Source of the DNA: CAYHKY01 sp964357355 | GTDB lineage: Bacteria > Patescibacteriota > Microgenomatia > UBA10105 | Assembly (NCBI GenBank): GCA_964357355.1 | Contig: CAYHKY010000018.1 | Coordinates: 1-22,739 of the forward strand | Direction of reading: 5' to 3' | Length of the DNA stretch: 22,739 bases | In this document: piece by piece, positions 12,972 through 20,034 of the stretch | How the letters are laid out: each line of letters begins with the position of its first letter | Position numbering within the stretch: the first letter of the stretch is position 1 | The notes under the pieces: model-generated | The model's input: only the letters and a program-made list of their open reading frames with translations | Told to the model about the DNA's origin: nothing | Database searches by the model: none | Made by a program: the position numbers and the translations under genes

Positions 12972-13274
12972 ATGGAAAGAACTTACAGATTTAAAGCGCT
13001 TGTGTGGATATTTCCTGGAAATGCTCCATGGCACATGGTGACTTTACCTAAGAAGACCGCTAAGGATATCGATTATTATTTTGCTCATGTCAAACGGGGA
13101 TGGGGATCTTTACCTGTTCTTGTCACTCTCGGTAATACCAGTTGGAAGACGTCAATTTTTACGGATAAGAAATCAGACTCATACATTTTGCCGTTGAAAC
13201 TCGAAGTCCGTAAGAAAGAAGCCATCAAAGTAGGGGATAATGTAAGTTTTTCTTTAATAATTAATGCATGGTAA
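12972..13274 (+). CDS. DUF1905 family protein
   Basis: A 100-residue single-domain protein with the family signature HVKRGWGSLPVLVTLGNTSWKTSIF followed by DKKSDSYILPLKLEVRKKEAIKVGD. The domain is a small beta-barrel often found alone or fused to YdeI/OmpD-associated domains; its biochemical role is unknown. TACAAA (12957-12962) could be a -10 box for a nearly leaderless message. The end of this gene contains the -10 box of the next gene. Confidence 0.85.
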   Translation: MERTYRFKALVWIFPGNAPWHMVTLPKKTAKDIDYYFAHVKRGWGSLPVLVTLGNTSWKTSIFTDKKSDSYILPLKLEVRKKEAIKVGDNVSFSLIINAW

Positions 13275-13277
13275 AAT
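13272..13277 (+). promoter_or_regulatory. -10 box overlapping the end of the DUF1905 gene
   Basis: TAAAAT spans the DUF1905 stop codon and ends eight bases before ATG 13286. No Shine-Dalgarno sequence is present. Confidence 0.35.
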
Positions 13278-13285
13278 AAATAAGC

Positions 13286-13777
13286 ATGGAAAAACCTGAA
13301 ATTACACAATTAAAAGAGCTTTTAAAAACGGTGCGGTTCGCCACGATGGCCACAGTCAATCAGGATGGTTCACCGCATAATTCACCCCTTGTGTTTCTGC
13401 ATGATAAGGCATTTACACATGTATACTGGGGATCTCATCCCGATTCGCAGCACTCAAAAAATATTTTACGAACTGGACAACTCTTTGTAGTGATATATGA
13501 TTCTTTTGAAGCGAAACCAGGATTATATATTCGAGCAGAAAATGGACATATAGTTGAGGGCGATGAATTACAAACTGCTTTGGCTATACACAATGTAATC
13601 AGAAAGCATATCGGTAAAAAAGAAATTACACTGAGTTACTACATGGGAAGTAGTCCACAACGAATGTGGTCTGCAAACATCACCAATATGTGGATCAATG
13701 GAGTAGAGCGAGACAATAATGGTTTCATGGTCAGGGATTTTAAAATAGAAATCAAAAGGGATGATTTAATTATTTAA
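13286..13777 (+). CDS. pyridoxamine 5'-phosphate oxidase family protein
   Basis: A 163-residue protein with the split-barrel flavin-binding fold. KTVRFATMATVNQDGSPHNSPLVF is the characteristic first hairpin (A-T-x-N-x-D-G-x-P-x-x-x-P), then THVYWGSHPDSQHSKNI and LFVVIYDSF. The family binds FMN, F420 or heme; true PNPOx enzymes are longer, so this is a general oxidoreductase-like member with unknown substrate. It converges with the SRAP gene: the two stop codons overlap by four bases at 13774-13777. Confidence 0.82.
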   Translation: MEKPEITQLKELLKTVRFATMATVNQDGSPHNSPLVFLHDKAFTHVYWGSHPDSQHSKNILRTGQLFVVIYDSFEAKPGLYIRAENGHIVEGDELQTALAIHNVIRKHIGKKEITLSYYMGSSPQRMWSANITNMWINGVERDNNGFMVRDFKIEIKRDDLII

Positions 13778-14526
13778 ATTAGCGTACCTTGATCTATAGA
13801 AATTTTTATTCTTGCCTTTTTGTGAGGCTTTGTTTTTGAAGAAATTTCTGCATTCAATTCCACTTTACTTATTGGTTTTAAAATTTTAGGAGAATTTTCA
13901 GACAAATCCTTGGCTACCGGGTATATCTCCATATCATCAGCAGGATAAACTTCCAGATAAGAAAGGAGTGACACTATATCTTTTTCATCCGGATCAAGCC
14001 AAGAGTTTTGATCTTTTTCCCGAAGGACAGCTGGTTGTCGGTTATGAATTTTTTCTGCTAGTGCATTAGGTGTTGTGGTGATAATACAATATCCTTTTAC
14101 CTGTTTACCACGGGTATCTGTAAATTCATTCCAAAGTCCTGCAAATGCAAAAAACTTGCGTGATTTGAGTCGAAAAGCATGAGGAATTTTCACTCCCTGC
14201 AATTCTTTCCACTCAATCCAGTGAGATGCGGGTATGAGGCAACGCTGTGATAAGAATGCTTTCTTAAAATATGATTTATTTTCCTTGAGCGATTCAATCC
14301 GGGCATTAATCACTCCGCGGTTTTCCGGAAACCCGTCCCAACCGGGGTGATACCACCAGAGCATCGGTTCGGCTTGGTTAGGGCTATTGCGGGTTACGAC
14401 GACATTGACTGTTTTTGGTCTGATATTATATCGGGCTTCTATAAGAGCCTTGTCTGGGTTTGCCACGCCATAAATCTTTATGAAATCATCACGGCCAATT
14501 TCATCCCTTGAGTAAAATCCACACAT
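13774..14526 (-). CDS. SRAP family protein (YedK/HMCES-like abasic-site shield)
   Basis: A 250-residue protein of the SOS response-associated peptidase family. The catalytic Cys2 follows the initiator Met (MCGFYSRDE). The other conserved elements are ARYNIRP, GVINARIES (the Asn of NAR), RCLIPASHWIEW with its Glu, and the active-site His in EKIHNRQPAVL, where the family usually has H-x-R-M-P. These proteins form a thiazolidine cross-link through Cys2 with abasic sites in single-stranded DNA and protect them during replication. The C-terminal 20 residues are basic. A perfect TATAAT ends six bases before the ATG, so the message is leaderless; no LexA-type site is obvious. Confidence 0.92.
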   Translation of the reverse strand: MCGFYSRDEIGRDDFIKIYGVANPDKALIEARYNIRPKTVNVVVTRNSPNQAEPMLWWYHPGWDGFPENRGVINARIESLKENKSYFKKAFLSQRCLIPASHWIEWKELQGVKIPHAFRLKSRKFFAFAGLWNEFTDTRGKQVKGYCIITTTPNALAEKIHNRQPAVLREKDQNSWLDPDEKDIVSLLSYLEVYPADDMEIYPVAKDLSENSPKILKPISKVELNAEISSKTKPHKKARIKISIDQGTLI

Positions 14527-14532
14527 ATATCT

Positions 14533-14538
14533 ATTATA
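14533..14538 (-). promoter_or_regulatory. -10 box of the SRAP gene
   Basis: TATAAT on the minus strand (14538-14533) ends six bases before the ATG at 14526, predicting a leaderless transcript. The -35 region is weak. Confidence 0.55.
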
Positions 14539-14609
14539 CCGTTCTTGTAAAAAACTGATGTTACAAACAATATGTTAAAATATGCAAAATAATAAAAAAA
14601 GGAGGATTT

Positions 14610-15002
14610 ATGAAAAAAATGAACCCGGTAATCCATTTTGAAATGCCCTACAAGAATGCCAAACAGGTGGCAGATTTTTATGCAAAAGCATTCGGATGGA
14701 AACATCAAACCATGGACTCGAAGATGGGGAATTATATAGTAGTAACAACTACAGAATCTGATGATAAAGGACCAAAGAAACCCGGTGCTATAAATGGCGG
14801 GTTTTTCCCAAAAGATCCCAAAACGTCGCAGGTTCCATCAGTAGTTATAGCAGTTGATGATATAAATGATCACGTCAAAATAGTAAAATCAGCCGGAGGC
14901 AAAGTCCTTGGGAAACCCATGGAAATTCCCGGTGTCGGTAGGTATGTTTCGTTTTTGGATACTGAAGGAAATCGTGTCGGTATGCTTCAAGCATCTCGAT
15001 AA
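14610..15002 (+). CDS. VOC family protein
   Basis: A 130-residue VOC-fold protein: VIHFEMPYKNAKQVADFYAKAFGWK at the N-terminus, PGAINGGFF in the middle, and a second module VVIAVDDINDHVKIVKSAGGKVLGKPMEIPGVGRYVSFLDTEGN at the C-terminus. It resembles the YdhG/PhnB-type bleomycin-resistance-like proteins; no substrate is implied. A strong ribosome binding site (AAAGGAGGA) precedes the ATG, unlike most neighbours. TAAAAT at 14576-14581 may be its -10 box. It is divergent from the SRAP gene across an 83-base region. Confidence 0.85.
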   Translation: MKKMNPVIHFEMPYKNAKQVADFYAKAFGWKHQTMDSKMGNYIVVTTTESDDKGPKKPGAINGGFFPKDPKTSQVPSVVIAVDDINDHVKIVKSAGGKVLGKPMEIPGVGRYVSFLDTEGNRVGMLQASR

Positions 15003-15040
15003 TAAGCTTATTAAGTTTAGTTATTGAAATAAGACTCCCT

Positions 15041-15640
15041 ATGCAGACAGCTGATGCTTCTACAGTTTTTATTCTTCATGGTGGAAAAACCTCTATTGAT
15101 TCATCTCAAAATGACGAATTTTTCCTTCAGAGTACAGAGTTAGTTGAAAAAAATTCGGTGCACATAGCGCTTTGTTATTGGAGTCGCGTCAAAGAACAAT
15201 GGGATGCACTTGCTGCACAAAATCAAGATAAAATAACTAAACAAACTTCAAAACAAGTTAAGTTTTCTGTTGTCCAAAGTGTTGAAGACTTATATATTAA
15301 ACTTGAACAAGCAGACGTGCTATATGTGGCCGGTGGGGAAGAGGAATTGATTGAACCTTATCTACAGAAACTATCCCAATTAAAAGAAAAATTAAAAGGA
15401 AAAGTATATTTGGGCAGTTCGATGGGAGCATTCATAGTGTCATCTCATTACGTATTATCCCTGTCAACTCAAAATGAAAATAAAGTATACAAAGGTTTGG
15501 GGATACTGCCGATTAACACACTTTGTCACTGGAATGTAGAAAATAAAAAACAACACAAGATCAATCTTTTGCGAAAGGCCGATTCAAAGTTGCCGATTGT
15601 ACTTCTTGATGAACAAAGGTTTGTGAAGTTTGTTTATTAA
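15041..15640 (+). CDS. peptidase S51-like protein (dipeptidase E fold)
   Basis: A 199-residue class I glutamine-amidotransferase-like protein. Residues 92-99 (DVLYVAGG) lead to the oxyanion region, and the nucleophile elbow is G125-S-S127-M-G129-A, with Ser127 in the place of the S51 catalytic serine. A His in LCHWN (163) could complete the site. Peptidase E cleaves Asp-X dipeptides; the related cyanophycinases are in the same family, so the exact substrate is open. It is slightly shorter than typical E. coli-type enzymes (about 230 residues). It converges with the HxlR gene, with ten bases between them. Confidence 0.75.
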   Translation: MQTADASTVFILHGGKTSIDSSQNDEFFLQSTELVEKNSVHIALCYWSRVKEQWDALAAQNQDKITKQTSKQVKFSVVQSVEDLYIKLEQADVLYVAGGEEELIEPYLQKLSQLKEKLKGKVYLGSSMGAFIVSSHYVLSLSTQNENKVYKGLGILPINTLCHWNVENKKQHKINLLRKADSKLPIVLLDEQRFVKFVY

Positions 15641-15650
15641 CTCGAAATTA

Positions 15651-15968
15651 TTACAAATATTTATCCGCAAAGTGTTTGATTTCAGAAAGTATGGGAAGAA
15701 TACCTTGGCCTTTGTCGGTAAGCGCATATACCACAGAAAGTTTATCAACTGTTTCCGTTTGACGCTTGAGTAGTTTTTGTGCTTCCAGTTTTTTGAGCCT
15801 GTTTGTCAAAGTAGTCGGATTAATATTTGGCAGAATACGTTCCATTTCAGTAAAACGCTTTTCACCGTCAGAAAGCACCTGTATGATTTGCAATGTCCAA
15901 TAGTCACCCAATATTTTTAACTCCTTAGCTGAACATTTAGTTTCTGGAATAGTATTCATACTTGACAT
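15651..15968 (-). CDS. HxlR family transcriptional regulator
   Basis: A 105-residue winged-helix protein: Cys12 before the first helix, LGDYWTLQIIQVLSDGEKRFTEME, the recognition helix NINPTTLTNRLKKLEAQKLLKR, and the wing VVYALTDKGQG. It is the second HxlR protein of the window and again carries the N-terminal cysteine used by redox-sensing members. ATG 15968 is chosen; GTG 15971 and ATG 15959 are alternatives. Two perfect abutting inverted repeats lie directly upstream, between this gene and the divergent LUD gene, so it probably controls itself and that gene. Confidence 0.87.
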   Translation of the reverse strand: MSSMNTIPETKCSAKELKILGDYWTLQIIQVLSDGEKRFTEMERILPNINPTTLTNRLKKLEAQKLLKRQTETVDKLSVVYALTDKGQGILPILSEIKHFADKYL

Positions 15969-15969
15969 C

Positions 15970-16003
15970 ACTATAGAGTTTATAGTACTATATTTTCTAT
16001 AGT
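15970..16003. promoter_or_regulatory. two abutting identical operators ACTATA-N5-TATAGT
   Basis: Site 1 is ACTATA-GAGTT-TATAGT (15970-15986) and site 2 is ACTATA-TTTTC-TATAGT (15987-16003). Both are perfect 17-bp inverted repeats without a base between them. They overlap the minus-strand -10 box TATAAA (15984-15979) of the HxlR gene and lie just upstream of TATAAC (16007-16012), the possible -10 box of the LUD gene. Confidence 0.85.
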
Positions 16004-16043
16004 AATTATAACATATCGTAAACTAATTTATTCAAGTAGGTAT

Positions 16044-16661
16044 ATGAAATTCAACAAATTAGCTAATCATGAAACCATTGTAAAAACAAAAACAGCGCTT
16101 ATTGCTAAAGGAATTGAGACAGTGTTAGTCGATGATGAAATAAGTGCACTTGAAAAAATTAATACCTGGATTCCAAAAGGTGCATCTGTCATGAACGGCT
16201 CTTCTGTAACGCTAGAACAGATTGGATTTGTGGAACTTCTGAAATCAGGAAACCACCAGTGGGACAATCTTCACGCGGCAATAGTTTCTGAAAAAGACCC
16301 GGTGAAACAATCTCAACTTAGAAAACAAGCATTACTTTCTGACTATTATTTGGGCAGCGTCCATGCTTTGGTTGAAAACGGTGAATTTATAATAGCTTCA
16401 AATACCGGCAGCCAGCTTCCCCACGTCGTCTACAGTTCACCCAACCTTATATTTGTCGTTGGTACGCAAAAAATTGTACCGGATCTGACTGAAGCGATGA
16501 AACGGTTGGAAGAATACGTCGTCCCACTAGAAGACCAACACATGAAAAAACTATATGGCGTAGGGACAAAGCCGAACAAAGTTCTTATATTCAAAGGTGA
16601 AAGTGCTTATCTTGGCCGCAAAGTCAGAATGATTCTAGTGAATAAAACTCTCGGGTTTTGA
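16044..16661 (+). CDS. LUD domain protein (LutC/YkgG-like)
   Basis: A 205-residue protein that covers the whole LUD domain: an N-terminal helix, ALIAKGIETVLVDDEISALEKINTWIPKGASVMNGSSVTLEQIG, then DYYLGSVHALVENGEFIIASNTGSQLPHVVYSSPNLIFVVGTQKIVPDLTEAM. This is the stand-alone YkgG/LutC type, related to the lactate-utilisation complex subunits LutB and LutC, but no lutA or lutB gene is adjacent, so a role in lactate oxidation is doubtful. It is divergent from an HxlR regulator across a double operator and is therefore likely induced by that regulator's signal. Confidence 0.87.
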   Translation: MKFNKLANHETIVKTKTALIAKGIETVLVDDEISALEKINTWIPKGASVMNGSSVTLEQIGFVELLKSGNHQWDNLHAAIVSEKDPVKQSQLRKQALLSDYYLGSVHALVENGEFIIASNTGSQLPHVVYSSPNLIFVVGTQKIVPDLTEAMKRLEEYVVPLEDQHMKKLYGVGTKPNKVLIFKGESAYLGRKVRMILVNKTLGF

Positions 16662-16762
16662 TTGACTTTACAATCCTTTAAAAATACTGATCTAGCAATT
16701 AAATTGTGAAATTGTAATTTCAATCAATGTTAATAGTGAAAAGGGAATACGGAAAGTCAGGA

Positions 16763-18103
16763 TTAATATCGTTCCAGAAGTAATTTAACTTCATTTTCAT
16801 GTTTAAGATCTTTCATTGCATTCCATTCTGCTTTGCGGACCGCGAGAAATGAACGAGCAAGGTCCCTTCCAATGATTTTCAGTAATACATTGTCTTTTTC
16901 GAGCGCCTCAATAGCTTGACCAAGGTTGTCCGGAAGAGGTTTAATACTTCGTATATTTCGTTCAGTTTCTGTCAAAGTAGCCGGATCCAATTGAACAGAT
17001 TCACAGAGTTTCATGTTTTTTGATATCCCGTCAAGACCCGCAGTTATAACTGCTCCTAGAGCTAAATATGGATTGCACGTAGGATCTACGGTTTTGAGTT
17101 CGATGTTAGTGATGGATTGACTTGCTGCAGGTTGCGGAATGCGAATAGCTGCCTCACGATTACCATATCCCCAACAAGCATATGCACCACTCCATGACCG
17201 AGGTTTTAAGCGTTTAAATGAGTTAGTGGTTGGGGTAGAGATGGCAGTTAGTGCGGGTAAATGATGGAGAATTCCTGCCATAAAAGCAGCAGTTAGAGGA
17301 GATATGCGCTTGCCATTCGGATTAGCGGTAACATTTTTATTTTTTTGCCAAAGACTGATATGTAGATGTGCTCCATTACCGCCTTGACTTACTAGTATTT
17401 TTGGAACAAATGAGGCAATAAATCCCTGATTTTGGGCAACTGCGCGTACTGTTTCCCGAAATATAATTTGTTGATCAGCAGCTTTCAGAATATCAGTAAA
17501 ACGCACCGGTATCTCAAATTGACCGGTTCCTGATTCTGCATAGAGCATTTCCGGATAGATTTCTTGAGTTGAAAGTGCTTTAGTAATTTCGTCCAAAATG
17601 GAATGAGCTTTATCGAGGGCAAAAGTTTGCGCAAACAGTGTCTGATCAATTGGTTGCGGTGGGTCAATTTCAGGATTAAGCAGATAAAACTCATTTTCAA
17701 ACGCAGCCATAAATCCAAGATTCATTTCTGCTGCTTTTTGGATGACTCTGCGCAGGAAACTGCGCGGACAATGACTCCAGGATTTTTCTCCGTCGTAAAT
17801 GTCAGTCAAAACTCTAGCGTGAGTAGGGGAATATGGTAAGGGTTTAAATGTGGACCAATCTGCCCGCATGTGGACTTCACCGGTTGGAGTCAGACCCGAA
17901 TCTTGAGCAGGTGAATCATACATCACCGGAAGTGCTTGTTGGGCTGCTGCTATGCCTACATCATTCAGATATTCATTAAGATAACGAGTGCTGACAGCTT
18001 TACAACGAATAATACCTGCATTGTCGCACCACAAAAAACGCACGAAGTGAATATTTTGGGATTTAATTATTTTTAGAATTGTTGCATCAATCTGATGTAC
18101 CAT
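16763..18103 (-). CDS. glutamine synthetase family ligase (glutamylpolyamine-synthetase-like)
   Basis: A 446-residue protein with both GS domains: the N-terminal beta-grasp (1-105, with VRFLWCDNAGIIRCKAV) and the catalytic domain. Metal and ATP site residues are visible: AAFENEFYLL (Glu136, Glu138), AESGTGQFEI (Glu190, Glu197), GGNGAHLHISLW (His246, His248), TTNSFKRLKPRSWSGA, GNREAAIRIP (Arg316, Arg321) and ELKTVDPTCNPYL (Glu335). The length and the SGTGQFEI motif fit the class of gamma-glutamyl-amine/polyamine ligases and GS-like proteins as well as true GlnA; the substrate amine is uncertain. It stands alone, without ntrBC or ammonium genes. TATAAT (18132-18127) lies about 23 bases upstream of the ATG. 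Confidence 0.85.
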   Translation of the reverse strand: MVHQIDATILKIIKSQNIHFVRFLWCDNAGIIRCKAVSTRYLNEYLNDVGIAAAQQALPVMYDSPAQDSGLTPTGEVHMRADWSTFKPLPYSPTHARVLTDIYDGEKSWSHCPRSFLRRVIQKAAEMNLGFMAAFENEFYLLNPEIDPPQPIDQTLFAQTFALDKAHSILDEITKALSTQEIYPEMLYAESGTGQFEIPVRFTDILKAADQQIIFRETVRAVAQNQGFIASFVPKILVSQGGNGAHLHISLWQKNKNVTANPNGKRISPLTAAFMAGILHHLPALTAISTPTTNSFKRLKPRSWSGAYACWGYGNREAAIRIPQPAASQSITNIELKTVDPTCNPYLALGAVITAGLDGISKNMKLCESVQLDPATLTETERNIRSIKPLPDNLGQAIEALEKDNVLLKIIGRDLARSFLAVRKAEWNAMKDLKHENEVKLLLERY

Positions 18104-18126
18104 ATTGTAAGGAATCTTTTGCGAGA

Positions 18127-18132
18127 ATTATA
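18127..18132 (-). promoter_or_regulatory. -10 box of the GS-family gene
   Basis: TATAAT on the minus strand, 23 bases before ATG 18103. No clear -35 box or Shine-Dalgarno sequence is seen. Confidence 0.4.
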
Positions 18133-18233
18133 ACACGATGAATAATCTATAGGGTGTTATAGCGCATTAACGTCTTATATCTCTACTTAGAGATGATGAA
18201 AAAAAAGCAGATGTTATCGAGTATTTTAAATAA

Positions 18234-18268
18234 AAGTCCTTGACAAGTCCTGTTTTTGGTTCTATCAT
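18234..18268 (+). promoter_or_regulatory. leaderless promoter with direct repeats for the second TA pair
   Basis: A consensus TTGACA (18240-18245), a 17-base spacer and TATCAT (18263-18268), which ends six bases before the ATG at 18275. The direct repeat AAGTCCT (18234-18240 and 18245-18251), one helical turn apart, flanks the -35 box and is a candidate RHH antitoxin operator. Confidence 0.7.
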
Positions 18269-18274
18269 AAAGAC

Positions 18275-18529
18275 ATGAACACACCACAAGTACAAATTAA
18301 AATTAACCTTCCTCTAGCTCTGAAAGATTATTTGGAAAGCAAAGCGGGTAAATATGACTTGCCAATTGCAGGTTATGTCAAACACCTGATACTCAAAGAT
18401 GTTGCTGATATGGATTTTCCTGCATTTAGAATTTCCGACGCTTCTGAACTAAAGGCCCGTAAGGCTCTTACTGAAAGAAAAAAAGCTATTATAGTGAAAA
18501 GCACTGCAGAGTACTTCAAGAAACTCTAA
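18275..18529 (+). CDS. ribbon-helix-helix type antitoxin
   Basis: An 84-residue protein. The N-terminal strand QVQIKINLPLALKDYLESKA followed by a helix with YVKHLILKDV is a ribbon-helix-helix pattern for operator binding as a dimer. The C-terminal half is helical and basic (KARKALTERKKAI ... TAEYFKKL) and would bind the toxin. The gene precedes a RelE-type toxin gene by seven bases. Its promoter gives a leaderless mRNA and contains direct repeats suited to RHH binding. The assignment as antitoxin rests on both fold and neighbour. Confidence 0.78.
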   Translation: MNTPQVQIKINLPLALKDYLESKAGKYDLPIAGYVKHLILKDVADMDFPAFRISDASELKARKALTERKKAIIVKSTAEYFKKL

Positions 18530-18536
18530 GGTAGAT

Positions 18537-18803
18537 ATGGATTTTCAAATATCACCTGATCTTGAAAAGGAACTTAAAAAAATAAAATCCAAAGACCTGC
18601 AGTTGATTCGGAGAATCGAAAAACAGCTGAACTTATTTCAACAAAACCACTTACATCCATCACTCAGAGTCCACAAACTGTCGGGAAACCTGAAAAATAT
18701 CTGGAGTATCGCAATTGATAAAAACTATCGAATGTTGTTTGTCTACGACGATAACGGAGTATATTTTTTCGATATCGGAACCCATGATCAGGTGTATAAA
18801 TAG
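18537..18803 (+). CDS. RelE/ParE superfamily toxin (YafQ/RelE-like)
   Basis: An 88-residue protein with the compact RelE fold: SPDLEKELKKIKSKDLQLIRRIEKQL as the two N-terminal helices, then HPSLRVHKLSGNLKNIWSIAIDKNYRMLFVYDDNGVYFFDIGTHDQVYK as the sheet. The conserved elements L-x-G, W-S-I, N-Y-R and G-T-H-x-x-V-Y are all present; Arg and His of these motifs are the usual catalytic residues of ribosome-dependent mRNA cleavage by RelE/YafQ. It follows its antitoxin by seven bases and looks intact. Confidence 0.88.
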   Translation: MDFQISPDLEKELKKIKSKDLQLIRRIEKQLNLFQQNHLHPSLRVHKLSGNLKNIWSIAIDKNYRMLFVYDDNGVYFFDIGTHDQVYK

Positions 18804-18819
18804 TAGATAAATTAACTTG

Positions 18820-18849
18820 CTGGAATAATCTCGTAATTTCTTATTCCAG
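18820..18849. repeat. perfect nine-base inverted repeat upstream of the zinc-ribbon gene
   Basis: CTGGAATAA (18820-18828) and TTATTCCAG (18841-18849) with a 12-base loop. No T-tract follows, so it is a poor terminator. It overlaps the expected -35 position (18844-18849) of the promoter whose extended -10 box TGGTATTCT is at 18864-18872, so an operator is possible. Confidence 0.55.
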
Positions 18850-18881
18850 AAACGGATCAGGTGTGGTATTCTATAACGATC

Positions 18882-19412
18882 ATGGATGAGAAAGAAAAGT
18901 GCCCCAAATGCGGAGCTCCTTTAGGAGATATCATTGAAACCAAATCGGGCAGGAAACTCCAGCGGTGCAGTACAGCCAGTCCCTGGGATCCGAAGGTTAA
19001 ACCAACTGGATGTGATTATGTAAAATGGTTAGCAGTTGAGCCCAAGACACTTGATGAGAAATGCCCCAAATGCGGAAACCCTTTGGTTTTGGCGGTAACG
19101 CGGTTTGGGAAGAAAATGAAAAAATGCAGTACCGGCGGGTGGGACAAGGTGACCAAAACCTCTACCGGTTGTGACTACATCGAATGGATTAACGGCACGA
19201 CCGAGAAACTCAATGAGAAATGTCCGGACTGTGGTGCCGACTTAGTTTTGTATACGACTGCCAAGGGGAAGCGGATGAAAAAATGTTCAACCGCAGGGTG
19301 GGATAGGGTGGCAAGGCAGCCTACAGGTTGTACTTATGTCGAGTGGCTAAAAGGAAATGCAGAAAATACTTCAAGTGGTGAAGAATTCCTTCCTCCGGAA
19401 CCTGCAGCATAA
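18882..19412 (+). CDS. protein with three topoisomerase-type C4 zinc ribbons
   Basis: A 176-residue protein consisting of three tandem repeats of about 53 residues. Each has CPxCG, then a CST motif, and ends in GCxYxxW. The cysteine sets are 7/10/29/44, 61/64/82/97 and 114/117/135/150. The unit resembles the C-terminal zinc fingers of bacterial topoisomerase I, which bind single-stranded DNA, but no topoisomerase core is present; this is a stand-alone zinc-ribbon chain, probably binding DNA or RNA. The ATG at 18882 is preferred over the GTG at 18861, which lies in the extended -10 box. A short acidic tail follows the last repeat. Confidence 0.85.
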   Translation: MDEKEKCPKCGAPLGDIIETKSGRKLQRCSTASPWDPKVKPTGCDYVKWLAVEPKTLDEKCPKCGNPLVLAVTRFGKKMKKCSTGGWDKVTKTSTGCDYIEWINGTTEKLNEKCPDCGADLVLYTTAKGKRMKKCSTAGWDRVARQPTGCTYVEWLKGNAENTSSGEEFLPPEPAA

Positions 19413-19431
19413 ATTTCCAGATATTAAGAAT

Positions 19432-19959
19432 TTATCTCTCGTAATAATATGTCGGTCCGTAAATTGGACCTATAGGACTGACTTCTTTTGGTTTCCAGTG
19501 CGGAAAATTAAAGGCTACACTGATCACCCGGCATCCTTTTTTTAATTCTTTTTCTAGCTTTTTTTCCAGTGCATCATTTGTTTCCTGAAGTAAATAAAGA
19601 CATACCACATCTGCTTTTTTTAAATCAACATTAAAAAAATTCTTATGTAAAATGTGAGTATTTTTTTGAAGTCGAAGTAGTATTATCCAAGCTCTAGAAT
19701 AGAGGACACGTAGAATGTCGATTTCAACTCCAAAAGATTTTGCACCACGTAGTGCAGCAGCTATTACTAATCTGCCGTCACCTGAGCCTAACTCATAAAA
19801 AACCTCACCTTGTTTGATATTTGCCAGTCTCATAACTTCTTCAACCACTTCAACCTCAAGCGGGACGAATGGCGCACCGTATTTATTACTTTGACGGATA
19901 TATGTATTCCAATAGAGATAAACAAGAAAAATTACTATAACACCTAATGTTTCCAACAT
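19432..19959 (-). CDS. membrane-anchored SAM-dependent methyltransferase
   Basis: A 175-residue protein. Residues 4-18 are a transmembrane segment (LGVIVIFLVYLYW). The Rossmann methyltransferase domain follows: motif I is FYELGSGDGRLVIAAALRGA at about 54-73, motif II ends in GVEID, and a later strand is ADVVCLYLL. The order of an N-terminal membrane anchor and an ELGSGDGR motif resembles the FAM173/ATPSc lysine-methyltransferase-like group, so a protein methyltransferase acting at the membrane is plausible, but the substrate is unknown. On the minus strand TTGAAA (19995-19990) and TACTCT (19972-19967), 17 bases apart, give a leaderless message. Confidence 0.8.
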   Translation of the reverse strand: MLETLGVIVIFLVYLYWNTYIRQSNKYGAPFVPLEVEVVEEVMRLANIKQGEVFYELGSGDGRLVIAAALRGAKSFGVEIDILRVLYSRAWIILLRLQKNTHILHKNFFNVDLKKADVVCLYLLQETNDALEKKLEKELKKGCRVISVAFNFPHWKPKEVSPIGPIYGPTYYYER

Positions 19960-19966
19960 AAATTTC

Positions 19967-20028
19967 AGAGTAGTACTTTAGAAGTTTTATTTCAATCATC
20001 CCAATTAAAATTAGTTCTAGACTATAAT
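19967..20028. promoter_or_regulatory. divergent leaderless promoters of the methyltransferase and MFS genes
   Basis: Leftward: TTGAAA (19995-19990), 17 bases, TACTCT (19972-19967), seven bases before ATG 19959. Rightward: a perfect TATAAT (20023-20028) six bases before ATG 20035, with a weak -35 region. Confidence 0.55.
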
Positions 20029-20034
20029 TCAGAC

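Noticed and set aside
15001..15012. Palindrome AATAAGCTTATT after the VOC gene as terminator
   Set aside because: It is AT-rich with no loop and no following T-tract; at most it is a chance palindrome.
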